A stretch of DNA of 14,686 bases, taken from positions 1-14,686 of the forward strand of contig CAYRJD010000044.1 of the NCBI GenBank assembly GCA_964424585.1, in the 5' to 3' direction. The position numbers and the translations under genes are program-made. The notes under the pieces were generated by a model. That model was not told where the DNA came from and searched no databases. It saw only the letters and a program-made list of their open reading frames with translations. This document shows positions 13,750-14,686 of this stretch, in pieces (position 1 is the first letter of the stretch; each line of letters begins with the position of its first letter). Source of the stretch: CAYRJD01 sp964424585 (lineage in GTDB: Bacteria > Actinomycetota > Acidimicrobiia > Acidimicrobiales > Poriferisodalaceae).

Positions 13750-14686
13750 GTGAGCGACGTGCATGTTCGCATCGGGCTGATCGGCTGCGGGCGCATCGGA
13801 GCGATGCACGCCGGGCTGCTCGCGTTGCCCGATCTGCCGTTCGAGCTGGTGGCGGTGTTTGACGAGGTCGCCGCGGCGGCTGGCGACTTGGCTGCTCGCA
13901 CGGGTGCGCGCGCGGCCTCTAGCGCAGCGGAGCTGATCGACGATGAGCGCGTCGAAGCGGTCGCCATCTGCGCGTCGACCGACGCCGCGGCGGGGCTCGT
14001 GTGCGATGCGGTCGCTGCGTCGAAGCCGGTGTTCGTCGAGAAGCCGGTCGCGTTCAGCGTCGAGCCGATAGACCGTGCTATCGAAGCGGCGGCGGCCACC
14101 GACACTTGCGTGCAGGTCGGGTTCAACCGGCGCTTCGACCCGCACCACGGCGCGGTCGCACGCAACGTGCGCGACGGTGCGGTTGGCGAGTTGGAGGTGC
14201 TGCGCATCACTAGCCGCGACCCGGCGCCGCCGCCCGCTGAGTATGTGGCGCGCAGCGGCGGCATCTTCGTCGACATGGCGATCCACGACTTCGATATGGC
14301 TCGATTCGTGGCGGCGAGCGACGTCACGCACGTGTCGACGACGGGCGCGTGTTTGGTCGACCCTGCCATCGGTGACGCGGGCGATTTCGACACCGCATCG
14401 ATCACGCTCACGCACGACAGCGGCGCGTTGTGCGTCATCGATCTGAGCCGACGAGCGGTCTACGGCTACGACCAGCGGGTGGAGGCGTTTGGCTCGGCTG
14501 GCATGGTGGCGTCAGCTAATCCGCCGCTCACCACGGTCGTTCGCACCGACGCTGCGGGCGCGCACGGCGCGGCGGTGCCCGAGTTTTTCATTGAGCGCTA
14601 CATGAGTTCGTATCGCACCGAGTGGCTCGGTTTCGTGGCGCAGGTGCGAGGCGAAGCGTCGACGAGCGGCCCGATGCCGACGCTGG
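13750..14686 (+). CDS. iolG: myo-Inositol 2-dehydrogenase, 3' end off the window
   Basis: The open frame from GTG 13750 runs to the window edge (312 residues visible of about 340 expected). It is a second Gfo/Idh/MocA protein and reads as IolG, which oxidises myo-inositol to 2-keto-myo-inositol with NAD. Visible: I-G-C-G-R-I-G-A-M-H at 11-20; V-E-K-P-V at 96-100; V-G-F-N-R-R-F-D-P at 123-131; S-R-D-P-A-P-P-P at 155-162; G-G-I-F-V-D-M-A-I-H-D-F-D-M at 170-183 with catalytic Asp175 and His179; and F-F-I-E-R-Y near the end. The pattern is much closer to classical IolG than the gene at 10514 is. It starts 33 nt after iolD, so it is in the same operon. The last residues are missing only because the window ends. 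Confidence 0.92.
   Translation, partial: MSDVHVRIGLIGCGRIGAMHAGLLALPDLPFELVAVFDEVAAAAGDLAARTGARAASSAAELIDDERVEAVAICASTDAAAGLVCDAVAASKPVFVEKPVAFSVEPIDRAIEAAAATDTCVQVGFNRRFDPHHGAVARNVRDGAVGELEVLRITSRDPAPPPAEYVARSGGIFVDMAIHDFDMARFVAASDVTHVSTTGACLVDPAIGDAGDFDTASITLTHDSGALCVIDLSRRAVYGYDQRVEAFGSAGMVASANPPLTTVVRTDAAGAHGAAVPEFFIERYMSSYRTEWLGFVAQVRGEASTSGPMPTL

Noticed and set aside
13296..14438. Minus-strand 380-codon frame opposite iolD and iolG
   Set aside because: Ser/Ala/Thr-rich shadow crossing the iolD-iolG junction; the plus strand has clear enzyme motifs throughout.
1..14686. CRISPR arrays, insertion sequences and integrase genes
   Set aside because: No spaced direct-repeat array, transposase or recombinase motif was seen on either strand.

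Overview
The window is high-GC DNA (third codon positions mostly G or C). It carries a coenzyme-F420-type luciferase-like oxidoreductase, an actinobacterial-style lipoprotein with a Cys-Ser-Ser-Gly-Asp lipobox followed by an Asp/Thr/Ala-rich linker, many GTG starts, and tRNA genes without an encoded CCA. Together these suggest an uncultured-type actinobacterium, most likely class Acidimicrobiia (Ilumatobacter-like). That placement is inference; no rRNA or marker gene is present to prove it.

Left part (1-3300). A 3' fragment of a DNA methyltransferase gene runs off the left edge on the minus strand and is cut short right beside tRNA-Lys(CTT). tRNA-His(GTG) follows. Diverging from these tRNAs is a GrdB/PrdB-like reductase gene interrupted by one in-frame TGA inside a would-be CxxC motif. 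A strong hairpin with SECIS-like geometry follows the TGA, so I read it as one selenoprotein gene (1015-2016), the main discovery candidate here. Next come a Nudix hydrolase with a split, NUDT19-like layout and tRNA-Arg(TCT), whose 3' end is repeated imperfectly just downstream, as in old attachment sites or a decayed duplicate.

Middle part (3300-5235). folE (GTP cyclohydrolase I) converges on an F420-type LLM oxidoreductase gene, with a perfect hairpin between them. A small 3Fe-4S-type ferredoxin gene diverges from the oxidoreductase. It is followed by a hairpin and tRNA-Pro(TGG).

Right part (5272-end). Seven plus-strand genes form a compact myo-inositol uptake and catabolism operon: iolE; a lipoprotein sugar/inositol-binding protein; a greatly enlarged RbsC-type permease; a single-domain ABC ATPase; a Gfo/Idh/MocA dehydrogenase; iolD; and an iolG-like inositol 2-dehydrogenase cut by the right edge. 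The transporter would import the cyclitol. IolG (and perhaps the second dehydrogenase, for another inositol isomer) would oxidise it to inosose. IolE would dehydrate inosose, and IolD would hydrolyse the ring to 5-deoxyglucuronate. iolB, iolC, iolJ, mmsA and a regulator are not in the window. The operon begins 39 nt after tRNA-Pro in a gap with only one T, so it has no promoter of its own there. A large hairpin sits between the binding-protein and permease genes.
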